DNA from: Kribbella sandramycini
GTDB taxonomy: Bacteria > Actinomycetota > Actinomycetes > Propionibacteriales > Kribbellaceae
DNA: 64,000 bases
NCBI RefSeq assembly: GCF_013131805.1
Contig: NZ_JABJRC010000009.1
Coordinates: forward strand, 124,001 to 188,000
Direction: 5' to 3'
Shown here: one piece after another, positions 52,858 to 60,981 of the stretch
Layout of the letters: every line of letters begins with the position of its first letter
Position numbering within the stretch: position 1 is the stretch's first letter
Program-made: the position numbers and the translations under genes
Notes under the pieces: model-generated
Databases searched by the model: none
Told to the model about the DNA's origin: nothing
The model's input: the letters and a program-made list of their open reading frames with translations, nothing else

Positions 52858-53771
52858 CGCTGGTGATGCTGGCCGGTGCGATGGTCGGTGCGGGCCTACT
52901 GCTCTTGATCCGGTTCCTCGGCAGCTCGGCTCCGAGCGGCGCCGCCGGGCTGCTGCAACTGGACGCGGACCGGCGGCGCTACCGCCGCGAGGTGAGCTTG
53001 ACCGCGGATCGCAGGCACCAGGAGGAGTCGCTGCGGATGCGGCGGCTCGGGTCCGGTCTGCGTCGGGCACTCGATGCCCGCGGCATCCAATTGCCGACGT
53101 CGGTCCGCGCCGACCTCGGGATCGCCGGCCGGTCTCTGGAGGCCCACCTGGCGAGCAGCCTGGTGGGCGCGCTGGCCGGTTTCGTGGTCCCCTTCTTCCT
53201 GCTGCTGCCGGTCAGCGTCGTCACCGGGAGCCTGCCGGGGATCGTGCCGATCTGGCTGGCGGTCGTCGGGGCGGTGGCCGGCGCGATCCTGCCGACGGTC
53301 CAGTTGCGGGCCGTCGCGGCCGACCGGCGACGGGACTTCCGCCACGTGGTCAGCTCGTTCCTGGATTTGGTCGCGATGAACCTGGCCGGTGGCCGCGGCG
53401 TACCGGAGGCGTTGTCGTCGGCGGCCGGGATCAGCGACGGGTGGGCATTCGTCCGGATCCGGGACACTCTCGAAACGGCGCGGTTACAGGGTGTCACCCC
53501 GTGGGCGGCGCTCGGCGAGCTCGGCGAGGAGGTCTCGCTCGACGAGCTACGGGATCTTTCGGCCGCGCTGGCCCTGGTCGCCGAGGACGGCGCCAAGGTC
53601 CGCGACTCACTGGTCGCCCGGGCGGTCTCGATGCGCCGCCGAGAACTCGCCGACACCGAAGGCCGCGCGCAGGCGCGGTCCCAATCCATGCTGATGGCCC
53701 AGATGTTGTTGTGCGTGGGATTTCTGCTGTTCCTGACCTATCCAGCGGTAGCCCGTGTGGTCGGGCTGTGA
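52854..53771 (+). CDS. tadC: Tad pilus inner-membrane protein TadC
   Basis: The protein has 305 residues (ATGA overlap with tadB). Helices lie at the N-terminus, at ~100-150 (LVGALAGFVVPFFLLLPVSV) and at the C-terminal end (MLMAQMLLCVGFLLFLTYPA). Between them is the T2SSF-type region FRHVVSSFLDLVAMNLAGGR followed by GVPEAL. It is the second platform subunit. Confidence 0.9.
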   Translation: MTLVMLAGAMVGAGLLLLIRFLGSSAPSGAAGLLQLDADRRRYRREVSLTADRRHQEESLRMRRLGSGLRRALDARGIQLPTSVRADLGIAGRSLEAHLASSLVGALAGFVVPFFLLLPVSVVTGSLPGIVPIWLAVVGAVAGAILPTVQLRAVAADRRRDFRHVVSSFLDLVAMNLAGGRGVPEALSSAAGISDGWAFVRIRDTLETARLQGVTPWAALGELGEEVSLDELRDLSAALALVAEDGAKVRDSLVARAVSMRRRELADTEGRAQARSQSMLMAQMLLCVGFLLFLTYPAVARVVGL

Positions 53772-53799
53772 GCCCGGACCGCACCGAGGAGTGATCGAC

Positions 53800-54003
53800 A
53801 TGTTCAACCCCACCAACCAGGCATTCGTTCTGCTCAAGATTCTGGTCGAAGGCCGGATCCAGCATGCCCGCCGGTCACAGCGGGGTGCCTCCGCAGTCGA
53901 ATGGGTGCTGATCTCGGCGCTGCTGATCGGGATCGCCATCGCCGTCGGCGCGATCATCCTGGACAAGCTGACCGGCAAGGCCGAGAACCTCGACCTGGGC
54001 TGA
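53800..54003 (+). CDS. Flp-type pilin candidate
   Basis: The protein has 67 residues. ATG 53800 follows GAGGAG with an 8-base spacer. A 33-residue basic leader ends QRG, followed by ASAVEWVLISALLIGIAIAV. Gly then four residues then Glu at +5 matches the Flp prepilin cleavage rule (G/xxxxE), with Trp instead of the usual Tyr. It is probably the major pilin subunit. No prepilin peptidase gene lies in the window, so the peptidase must be elsewhere. Confidence 0.82.
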   Translation: MFNPTNQAFVLLKILVEGRIQHARRSQRGASAVEWVLISALLIGIAIAVGAIILDKLTGKAENLDLG

Positions 54004-54013
54004 CCGGACACCG

Positions 54014-54424
54014 ATGAAATTTTCCGGCCGGGAGCAGGCCCGCCGTCGGCGCGACGAGCGCGGTGCGAGCAGCATCGAGCTCGTTCTCTACATGCCCATT
54101 CTGATGCTCGCGATCTTCCTGACGATCCAGCTGTCGCTGATCTACCTGGGCAACCAGGCCGCGTCCGCAGCGGCCCGGGAGACCGCTCGGGTCGCCCGGA
54201 CCACCTTGGACGCGGGTCAGGCCGAGGCCGCCGGGATCGCCTACACCGCCAAGATCGGGAAGGGCATCCTGGAGGACGTGCGGGTGGTCGTCAGCCCGGT
54301 CGGCACCGAGCAGGTGCGGGTCGAGGTGACCGGTCACGCGCAGAAGATCACACCGTTCGTCGACCCGCCGACCGTGACCCAGGTCGTCCAGGCGCCGCTG
54401 GAGGAATTCCGTGCGGACGACTGA
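54014..54424 (+). CDS. tadE: TadE-family pseudopilin
   Basis: The protein has 136 residues. An arginine-rich start (REQARRRRDERGASSIELVL) leads into the TadE helix MPILMLAIFLTIQLSLIYLG, with a Gly-ASSIE prepilin-like site. The outside part is ~90 residues (ASAAARETARVART). It starts 10 bp after the pilin stop. It contributes to pilus assembly or a minor pilin role. Confidence 0.88.
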   Translation: MKFSGREQARRRRDERGASSIELVLYMPILMLAIFLTIQLSLIYLGNQAASAAARETARVARTTLDAGQAEAAGIAYTAKIGKGILEDVRVVVSPVGTEQVRVEVTGHAQKITPFVDPPTVTQVVQAPLEEFRADD

Positions 54425-54836
54425 GTGGCGACTGCGCCGGCAGCGCGGCGACCGGGGCTCGATGGCCGTCGAGATCGTCCTGCTCGCGCCGCTGATGGTC
54501 GCGTTCATGATGCTGGTCGTCGCCGGTGGCCGGTACGTCGCTGTCCGCGGTGACATCGAGGCCACGACCCGGGACGCCGTCCGCGCGGCCACGCTCGAGA
54601 AAGAGGAAGGCGATGCGCTGGCCGTCGTCGCCGAGATCGCCGCCGCCTCGTTGCAGGACGTCGGCGCGTGTTCTGGTCCGGAGCTGAGCGGCAACTTCGT
54701 GTCCGGCGGCATGCTGACGGTCACGATCAGCTGTGAGGTCTCGTACGACGGTCTCGGGCTGATCGGCCTGCCCGGCTCGAAGACGGTGACGATCAGCAGT
54801 TCGGCACCGATCGACACCTATCGGAGGACGGGATGA
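54411..54836 (+). CDS. TadE-like minor pilin
   Basis: The protein has 141 residues from GTG 54411, overlapping tadE by 14 bp. The N-terminus is basic (RLRRQRGDRGSMAVEIVLLA), with a G-SMAVE cleavage-like site followed by LMVAFMMLVVAGGRYVAVRG. The outside domain has two cysteines (GACSGPE and ISCEV), likely a disulfide. It is the second TadE-type protein of the operon. Confidence 0.85.
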   Translation: MRTTEWRLRRQRGDRGSMAVEIVLLAPLMVAFMMLVVAGGRYVAVRGDIEATTRDAVRAATLEKEEGDALAVVAEIAAASLQDVGACSGPELSGNFVSGGMLTVTISCEVSYDGLGLIGLPGSKTVTISSSAPIDTYRRTG

Positions 54837-55255
54837 GCCGGCTCGGCAGGCGGCGCCGTGACCAGCGTGGTTCGGCGACCATTTTCATGCTCGGTTTCGC
54901 CACGGTGCTGATGGTCGGCGCCGGCATCGTGATCGACGGCGGTCTGGCGCTGAACAAACGCAGCCAACTGACCGACGACACGGAGCAGGCGGCCCGCTCG
55001 GCCGCGAACGCGATCGACGTTCCCACCCTGCGCGACACCGGGCTGATCCGGGTCGACCCGGATCAGGCCACAGCGGTGGCCACCGACTTCCTCAGCGCGC
55101 GCGGCTACACGGATATCTCGGTGGTTGTGGACGGCAACGAAGTGAGCGCGTCCGCGCAGTCGAGCGTCGACACGGCGATCCTGTCGCTGATCGGGATCAA
55201 CACCTTCACGATCCGCGGTGCGGCCACCGCGGTGCCCCAGATCGGGATCGGCTAG
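54833..55255 (+). CDS. TadG-like (Flp pilus assembly) protein, short
   Basis: The protein has 140 residues (ATGA overlap). The start is RRRRDQRGSATIFMLGFATV followed by LMVGAGIVIDGGLALNKR, the typical TadE/G N-terminal helix. TadG proteins often carry a VWA domain; this one is too short and lacks it. It ends in a small outside region containing ARSAANAIDVPTLRDTG. Confidence 0.85.
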   Translation: MSRLGRRRRDQRGSATIFMLGFATVLMVGAGIVIDGGLALNKRSQLTDDTEQAARSAANAIDVPTLRDTGLIRVDPDQATAVATDFLSARGYTDISVVVDGNEVSASAQSSVDTAILSLIGINTFTIRGAATAVPQIGIG

Positions 55256-55267
55256 GAGACGACCAGC

Positions 55268-58081
55268 ATGACGACCCAGCGACCCCGGCCCGAGCGGTTC
55301 ACCGAGGCACCGGATCCAGGCCGCTTCCACCAGGAGCCGCCGGTGGAGCGTCGGTCCACGGCGACGGCCGCTCTGGCTGCCCTGGCGCTGCTGCTGCTCG
55401 TGATCGGCGTGCCGGTCGCGCTCTTGCTGCTGACCGGAGCCCCGCCGTTCCCGCACGGCTGGCCGAGCCGCGAGGACCTGACGGCGCCGATCGGTGTCGA
55501 CGCCGTGCTCACCGTCCTGCGGGCTGTCGTCTGGCTGGCCTGGTTGCACTTCACCTGCTGCGTGCTCGCCGAGTTCGTCAGCGCGGTCCGCGGCCGCGGC
55601 GTGCCGCGAGCGATTCCGCTCGGCGGTGGGAGTCAGCGGCTGGCCAGGGTCCTGGTCGGCGCTCTGCTGCTGACCGGGATCGCGGCCGGTCAGGCTGGTG
55701 CGGTGACGGCGGGCGTCGGCGTCCCGGTCACGCCGAAGTCGTCGGTCTCGATCTCCGCCGGTACCCAGGCCGACAAGCCGGCCACCGAGCAGCGGATCGA
55801 CCTCGATCGGTTCACACCCCAGGAGTCGGGGAAGGTCACCAGCAAGGACCCGCTGGCGGGTAAGAAGGTGTACGTCGTGAAAGCGCCGCACGGGCACCGT
55901 CACGACAGCCTGTGGGACATCGCGGACAAGCATCTGGGCGATGGCCGGCGCTACAAGGAGATCTACGAGCTCAACAAGGAGCGGGTGCAGCCCGACGGCC
56001 GCCACCTGCACCTTGCCCGGCTGATCCAGCCGGGCTGGACGCTGATCATGCCCGAGGACGCCACTGGGGTCGAGCGACAGCCGGTCGAGTCGGCGCCGAC
56101 GCCGGTCCGGACGGCCGACCCCCGGCCGGTCGACTCGCCGCAGCCTGGTGTGGACGCCCCAGACATCGAGCAAACCGGTGGCAGCGGTGCCGACGGCGCG
56201 GGTGGCTCCGGCCACCAGACGCCCACCGGCGGCGGCGAACACCAACCGGCCGGAGACAATGGGCACCAGGACTCGCGCTGGAGGTTGCCGAACGACCTGC
56301 TCGGCGGCGGACTCGTCGCGGCCGGCATCCTCGGGCTCCTGCTGACCGAGCGGTACCGGCGGCGCGGTCGCGACCCGGAGCCGGCCGCCGCGGTAGCCGA
56401 GGTGGCCTTGCGGGTTGGCTCCGACCCGGCCCGGTCGGAGGCCCTCGACCGGGCGCTGCGTGGTCTGGTCGGTCAGTGCGACGCGGCGGAGGTTCCACTG
56501 CCACCGTTGTTCGCCGCCGCGGTCGACGACTACGCGATCGAGCTCTTGCTGGCGCCGGCCCGCACGGACGCTCCGGCTCCGTGGCAAGCGCTCGACGACG
56601 GACGGCGATGGCGATTGGAGCGATCGGATGTCGCGGCCGACGCGACCGGCCCCGCGCCGTACCCCGCTCTGGTCTGTCTCGGTCGCGACCAGCACGAGCG
56701 CGACGTACTCGTCGACCTCGAGGCGGCCGGTGGTGCGCTGAGTGTCCGCGGCGACTCGGTCGTCGCCCGCGAGGTCGCGACGTCGGTCGCGGTGCAGCTG
56801 GCGACCAACCCGTGGGGTGATCTGCTCCAGGTGACCACCTCCGGTTTACCGGAATCCGTGGGCGAAGTGCTCGCCGACCGGCTCCGTGTGGTCCCGGACA
56901 TCGATGCGGTACTCCCCGATTTCGAGCAGGGCGAGTCGACGGCCGAGGTGCTCAGTGGCCGGGTCACCCGGTCGGCTGACGCAGCGCCGCAGTACGTCGT
57001 CCTGGGCGCTCCGCCGGACGAGGACGCCGGGCGTCGGCTCGCGGTACTCGCGGCGCGGCCCCGGGCCGGGTTCGGGCTGATGGTCGCGGGCGAGGTGCCT
57101 GGTGCTCGGTGGCAGCTGCAGGTGGACGAGTCCGGCACGTTGCTGATTCCTGCGCTGGGGCTGGTGCTCTCGGCCAGTCGGCTGTCCGAACCGACTGTTG
57201 AGCTCGTGACCGAGCTGCTGGCTGCGGCCCGGGCGACGACCAGGCTTCCGTCGGAGAGCGGTAGCCGGGTTCGCGTTCCGGCCACTGGTAGCGCCGGCGA
57301 CGACTCGAACTGGGTCACCGCGGCGGTCCGGGTCGGAGTCCTCGGGACGGTCGAGGTTCGGAGTCCGAACGCGATCGATGCCGAGCGGTGGCCGCTGGCG
57401 ACGGAGATCGTCACGTTCCTGGCCCTGCATCCCGGCGGCGTGCACCCGAGCGTGCTGGGTGCGTCGGTCTGGCCCCGGGGTGTGACGTCGGAGGTTCGGG
57501 ATCTGGCGGTCGAGCGGGTTCGGCAGTGGCTCGGTGTGGACTCGCAGGGCGGCCACCAGCTTCGCCTGGATCCGAACGGCCGGCTCTACCTCGGGCCTGA
57601 GGTGGCGGTCGACTGGGATTGTTTCTGCGACCTGGTCCGGCGCAGCCGCACCGCCCGGACGATCCGCGACGAGCGCGAACTCCTGCGTCGCGGTCTGCAC
57701 CTCGTCCGCGGCCCGTTCCTGAGCGGCCGACCGCGCGGCGGCTACTCGTGGATCGCTCGTGTCCACCTTGAGCGCGTCGTACCGGATCTGGTTGTCGATA
57801 CTGCCCATCGGCTGTTCGAGCTGACGTTGGGCGATGACGATCCGGCCGGTGCGGTCAGTGCCGCCCGCGCCGGGCTCAGACTTGCCTCAGGCTCCGATCT
57901 GCTGTGGCGTGACCTGCTGCAGGCCGAGCATCGGTACGGCGGAGTTGCGGCGGCGGAGGCTGTTGTCGAAGCGCTCGGAGAGCGGGTGGTCAGGCATGGT
58001 CTGGTGTTGAGCCCGGAGACTGAGGCGCTGATCGAGGAGCTGTGGCCGGCGGGGGCGAGTCGATCTCGTCATGTGTCTTGA
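55268..58081 (+). CDS. Membrane LysM protein with C-terminal BTAD regulator-like domain
   Basis: The protein has 937 residues. Three hydrophobic helices lie in the first 150 residues (e.g. AALAALALLLLVIGVPVALL). A LysM-like segment at ~200-265 (YVVKAPHGHRHDSLWDIADK, LIQPGWTLIMP) and a Pro/Gly-rich spacer follow, then another helix at ~342-360 (LGGGLVAAGILGLLL). The long cytoplasmic part ends in a winged helix plus BTAD-type helical domain (~680-930), with GVLGTVEVRSPNAIDAERW, VHPSVLGASVWPRG and AVSAARAGLRLASGSDLLW. Such proteins accompany Tad operons in actinobacteria. It may sense the wall and signal inside; its role is not established. The 3' end is overlapped antisense by the next gene. 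Confidence 0.85.
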   Translation: MTTQRPRPERFTEAPDPGRFHQEPPVERRSTATAALAALALLLLVIGVPVALLLLTGAPPFPHGWPSREDLTAPIGVDAVLTVLRAVVWLAWLHFTCCVLAEFVSAVRGRGVPRAIPLGGGSQRLARVLVGALLLTGIAAGQAGAVTAGVGVPVTPKSSVSISAGTQADKPATEQRIDLDRFTPQESGKVTSKDPLAGKKVYVVKAPHGHRHDSLWDIADKHLGDGRRYKEIYELNKERVQPDGRHLHLARLIQPGWTLIMPEDATGVERQPVESAPTPVRTADPRPVDSPQPGVDAPDIEQTGGSGADGAGGSGHQTPTGGGEHQPAGDNGHQDSRWRLPNDLLGGGLVAAGILGLLLTERYRRRGRDPEPAAAVAEVALRVGSDPARSEALDRALRGLVGQCDAAEVPLPPLFAAAVDDYAIELLLAPARTDAPAPWQALDDGRRWRLERSDVAADATGPAPYPALVCLGRDQHERDVLVDLEAAGGALSVRGDSVVAREVATSVAVQLATNPWGDLLQVTTSGLPESVGEVLADRLRVVPDIDAVLPDFEQGESTAEVLSGRVTRSADAAPQYVVLGAPPDEDAGRRLAVLAARPRAGFGLMVAGEVPGARWQLQVDESGTLLIPALGLVLSASRLSEPTVELVTELLAAARATTRLPSESGSRVRVPATGSAGDDSNWVTAAVRVGVLGTVEVRSPNAIDAERWPLATEIVTFLALHPGGVHPSVLGASVWPRGVTSEVRDLAVERVRQWLGVDSQGGHQLRLDPNGRLYLGPEVAVDWDCFCDLVRRSRTARTIRDERELLRRGLHLVRGPFLSGRPRGGYSWIARVHLERVVPDLVVDTAHRLFELTLGDDDPAGAVSAARAGLRLASGSDLLWRDLLQAEHRYGGVAAAEAVVEALGERVVRHGLVLSPETEALIEELWPAGASRSRHVS

Positions 58082-58706
58082 GCGGGTCGGTGCGGAACAG
58101 GCGGAGGCCGGCGAGGGCTAGCCAGATTGGGATGCCGTAGGCGGTTAGGCGTTCCATGCCGCCGGTGCCGAGACCTAGGCCGGTGCCGGTGAAGTGTAGG
58201 AGCATTGCGGTGAGGCCGAGGGCGCCGAAGGTGAGGCCTGGCCGGCGGAGGTTGGCCAGGGGGCCGGTTCGGAGGAAGGCGGTCAGGAGTAGGGCCAGGT
58301 TGCCGCAGGTGAAGATGACGAAGGCTCCGCCGACTACGTGCAGGTTCTCGTTGACGTCGGCGGGGTAGAGGCCGGCGATGGTCCAGCCGATGCCGGTTGC
58401 TGTTAGCAACAGACGGATCAGCCAGCTGATCGCGGTGCGTGGCCAGGCGGCGTACGTCAGGATCGTGCCGAGGATGATCAGGACTCCGCCGGTGGTGAAC
58501 GAGACGTTCATCAAGGTGTGTAGGGGTGAGCAGACGTAGCGGCCGCCGAAGTCGCCGCAGGAGACGTTGCCCAGGTCGCTGATGTTGTTGTGCGCCCAGC
58601 TGTACGGCGTTGTCCAGGCGAGCTCGACCAGTGTCATCACCAGGAAGAACTGCACCACCCCGACGAACCAGCCGACCGAGCCGCTCAAGATCCCTAATCG
58701 CTTCAT
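57990..58706 (-). CDS. DUF998-family membrane protein
   Basis: The protein has 238 residues with six or seven predicted helices. It has the family pattern SWAHNNISDLGNVSC after helix one, PLHTLMNVSFTTGGVLIILG, AGLYPADVNENLHVVGGAF and a final helix with GIPIWLALAGL. The function is unknown. A Pro/Ser-rich tail of ~25 residues at the C-terminus is encoded opposite the last 92 bp of the LysM-BTAD gene, so that tail may be a recent extension. Confidence 0.85.
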   Translation of the reverse strand: MKRLGILSGSVGWFVGVVQFFLVMTLVELAWTTPYSWAHNNISDLGNVSCGDFGGRYVCSPLHTLMNVSFTTGGVLIILGTILTYAAWPRTAISWLIRLLLTATGIGWTIAGLYPADVNENLHVVGGAFVIFTCGNLALLLTAFLRTGPLANLRRPGLTFGALGLTAMLLHFTGTGLGLGTGGMERLTAYGIPIWLALAGLRLFRTDPLKTHDEIDSPPPATAPRSAPQSPGSTPDHA

Positions 58707-58782
58707 TCACAGCACGTTACGAATCGCGCGGCAGGAGCGAACTACCCCGCGGGCTCCACCAGGGGTAGCCCGAACGCGACCG

Positions 58783-59421
58783 TCAGCCGGACTTGCTGGT
58801 GAGCCGAGCCTGCTGCTGAGCGGCCAGCGCGGTGATGAGCGCGGTGTCCGGCCGTACGTCGGTGCCCAGCGGGGCTGAGCCGTGGACGGACAGCTCGGCG
58901 ACCAGGGAGCCGACGACGAAGCTCGCCTCGGCGACGGCCTCATTGCGCCCGTGGCTGCCGTCGTACCCGGATTGGGTGTCGCTGAGCGCGCCGGGGACAC
59001 GGAAGGGGTGTTTGCGGGCGGTCTGGTACCAGCGACCTTCCTGGAGGGTCTTGGCCTTCGCTGGGGTCGCGGCCTTGAACAGTTGGACGACGTACCGCTG
59101 CTTCTTGTCCGGGCTGAGGCGGCTGGCCCGGTAGCCCTCGACGAACCCGGCGTTCAGCAGCAGGGCGCGGTCGAGCGCGGGGTCGGCGGAGTGCTCGGCC
59201 AGGAAGCTCGTGGCGGTGAAGGGCCCTGGGGCGCTCTTCGGGTCGGCAATGTAGCCGCGCGGGAGGACCGCGAGCCCGGCGAGTGGGCTTTTGACCGGTG
59301 CGACGCTCGGTTTCGGCACTTCGGCCGGACGTACCGCAGCGCCCGCGTCACTGCCGCAGCCGGTCAGACCGAGCAGCAGGGCGGTCACAACAGCGGCGAT
59401 ACCTGGCGCCGTGCGGTTCAC
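58783..59421 (-). CDS. Lipoprotein of unknown function
   Basis: The protein has 212 residues. Signal VVTALLLGLTGCGSDAG has a good lipobox (LTGC). The mature domain contains LPRGYIADPKSAPGPFTATS, RYVVQLFKAATPAKAKTLQE and ASFVVGSLVAELSVHGSAPL. The layout (a leading Pro-rich spacer, then an alpha/beta domain) is like many actinobacterial surface lipoproteins. I do not recognise the family. The gene stands alone. Confidence 0.8.
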   Translation of the reverse strand: MNRTAPGIAAVVTALLLGLTGCGSDAGAAVRPAEVPKPSVAPVKSPLAGLAVLPRGYIADPKSAPGPFTATSFLAEHSADPALDRALLLNAGFVEGYRASRLSPDKKQRYVVQLFKAATPAKAKTLQEGRWYQTARKHPFRVPGALSDTQSGYDGSHGRNEAVAEASFVVGSLVAELSVHGSAPLGTDVRPDTALITALAAQQQARLTSKSG

Positions 59422-59460
59422 CCGCCCAGCGAATCAGGATGAGGTGAACAACGGTCGAAC

Positions 59461-60072
59461 TTAGGGCGTACCTCCCATGCGCTGTGATTCGGCCAACAAG
59501 GCGTCGATCCGGCGGCGAGCGGCCTTGGGGCGCAGCGGTTCGCACCCGGCCTCGACACAGCGCCGGATGACCTGTGGATCGTCACGGAGCAGCAGCAGAC
59601 CGCGACGCAGCAGCGTGAACGGCGGTTTGCGGTGCTCGCGCAGATCCCGCTGGAAGCGGCGGAGGAAGGTCACCACCCGGTGGTGATAGACGCAGAACGC
59701 GGCCGCCAGCAGGCCGCGCTCCCGCAGCGCGCCGGTGATCTGGTCGGCGAAGATGCCTTCGGCAATGATCAGCGATGCGCCGCCGGTGCTGAACTCCTGG
59801 TGCCCGACCGTCCCGTCGGCGGCGATCTCGTAGATGGGCAGATCCGCGAACCCCGTCGTACAGAGCTGTTCCAGCGCTGCCACCGCGCGTTCGCCGTCCC
59901 AGGAGGCGGGGTCGTCCCAGTCCACGATGCCGAGCGGCGAGCGCGGCATCGCCTCGTCGTCGCCGTCCCGGTAGAAGTCGTCCAGCCGAACCACAGGCAG
60001 GCCGGTCAACTCGGCCAACCGGGACTTCCCGGCCCCCGAAGGCCCGGCCAGCAACACCACACGCGCACTCAC
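59461..60072 (-). CDS. Uridine kinase-like P-loop kinase
   Basis: The protein has 203 residues. Walker A is LLAGPSGAGKSRLAEL, followed by VVRLDDFYRDGDDEAMPRS and WDDPASWDGE, the substrate region of uridine/phosphoribulokinase-like kinases. LIIAEGIFADQI and YHHRVVTFLRRFQRDLRE complete the fold. It probably phosphorylates a nucleoside or similar small molecule. I prefer GTG 60072, with GGAG 10 bases upstream; ATG 60081 would add three residues but has no usable ribosome-binding site. Confidence 0.82.
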   Translation of the reverse strand: MSARVVLLAGPSGAGKSRLAELTGLPVVRLDDFYRDGDDEAMPRSPLGIVDWDDPASWDGERAVAALEQLCTTGFADLPIYEIAADGTVGHQEFSTGGASLIIAEGIFADQITGALRERGLLAAAFCVYHHRVVTFLRRFQRDLREHRKPPFTLLRRGLLLLRDDPQVIRRCVEAGCEPLRPKAARRRIDALLAESQRMGGTP

Positions 60073-60092
60073 CCGCCCCATTCTCCGACACG

Positions 60093-60182
60093 AACGACAG
60101 GAGGTGCCCCCTGGGGACCGCCGCTCCACCCCGAGCGCCCCGCTCCCGGGCCGCTCTACGCAGCCGACTACGTCCTGTCCTT
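60093..60182. repeat. ~90-bp inverted-repeat element, copy 2
   Basis: AACGACAGGAGGT at 60093-60105 and ACGTCCTGTCCT at 60170-60181 match the ends of the element at 22189-22276 in the same order. The stem arms GACAGGAGGT and ACGTCCTGTC pair with one mismatch. The inner part is GC-rich and only partly similar (GCCGCTC, AGCGCC shared). It lies between the APH-like gene and the kinase gene, 10 bp beyond the former's stop. Confidence 0.65.
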
Positions 60183-60192
60183 GGGGCCGTGA

Positions 60193-60981
60193 CTACTGCA
60201 ACAGGGCGGCCTGGAGGGCTGGGGTCTGGTGGGTGAACCAGGTGTTGGTGCGGGTGGTTAGGTCGGCTTCGCCGGTGGTCCAGCGTTCGTGGAACCAGCG
60301 GTGGCCGTTGGCGGCGCCGCGGCGGACGTAGTCCATGCACCAGAGGTGGTTGGCGGCGGTGGCTTCGACGAGGCGGTGGCGGTCGGGTTCGTCGAGGCCG
60401 TAGGTGTCGGCGAAGCGGCGGAGGCGGCTGTGGGTCCGGCCGCGGCGGGCGTCGTGGATGTCGGCGTCCGGGCGGAGCGGGGCCCAGAGGCGGACGGCGG
60501 CGGCGACATCCCAGAGGGCGGAGCCGGGGCCGGCCAGGTCGAAGTCGATCAGGGCGACGGCGACGCCGTCCCGGAAGACGATGTTGTCCAGGTTCGGATC
60601 GTTGTGGCTGATCAGGCCGTCGACGTACGCCGGGGGCACCGGCTCGAGCCAGCTGAAACCGGCGGCCGGGAAGTCGGCGACCGCCGCGTGGTACTCGCGG
60701 AGCAGGATCGCGACGCTGTCCAGCGCGGCGTCCGTCATGGCCCACGCCGGGTACGGCGGTGTCACGGTCTCGCCGGGGAGGTAGGAAAGCACTTCCCGCC
60801 CCTGAGCGTCCACGTCGAGGAAACGCGGAGCACCCTCGAAACCGACCGACTCCAGATGGCGAAGGACCGCATGGACGGACGGGCTGCTGGCCCGGATCGG
60901 ACGGCGGACAGTGTCGCGCACCCGAACGACCAGGCCGCGGTTCGCGGTGCCGCCGAGCAGAGGGGTTTCCACCTCATTCAT
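60193..60981 (-). CDS. APH/choline-kinase-family phosphotransferase
   Basis: The protein has 262 residues. The catalytic loop is SHNDPNLDNIVF (His, Asp and Asn of the aminoglycoside-phosphotransferase brenner motif), and the metal-binding segment is VALIDFDLAGPG (the DFD-type position). The N-terminal lobe is shortened but keeps LLGGTANRGLVVRVRDTVRR. The natural substrate is unknown; resistance should not be assumed. It overlaps the SorC-type regulator gene by 8 bp and is probably co-transcribed with it. The coding strand becomes C-rich at the 3' end. Confidence 0.87.
   Translation of the reverse strand: MNEVETPLLGGTANRGLVVRVRDTVRRPIRASSPSVHAVLRHLESVGFEGAPRFLDVDAQGREVLSYLPGETVTPPYPAWAMTDAALDSVAILLREYHAAVADFPAAGFSWLEPVPPAYVDGLISHNDPNLDNIVFRDGVAVALIDFDLAGPGSALWDVAAAVRLWAPLRPDADIHDARRGRTHSRLRRFADTYGLDEPDRHRLVEATAANHLWCMDYVRRGAANGHRWFHERWTTGEADLTTRTNTWFTHQTPALQAALLQ

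Noticed and set aside
60193-60981. Antibiotic-resistance role for the APH-like gene
   Set aside because: The kinase fold is clear but the family has many metabolic members and the overlap with a sugar regulator points elsewhere; no evidence supports resistance.
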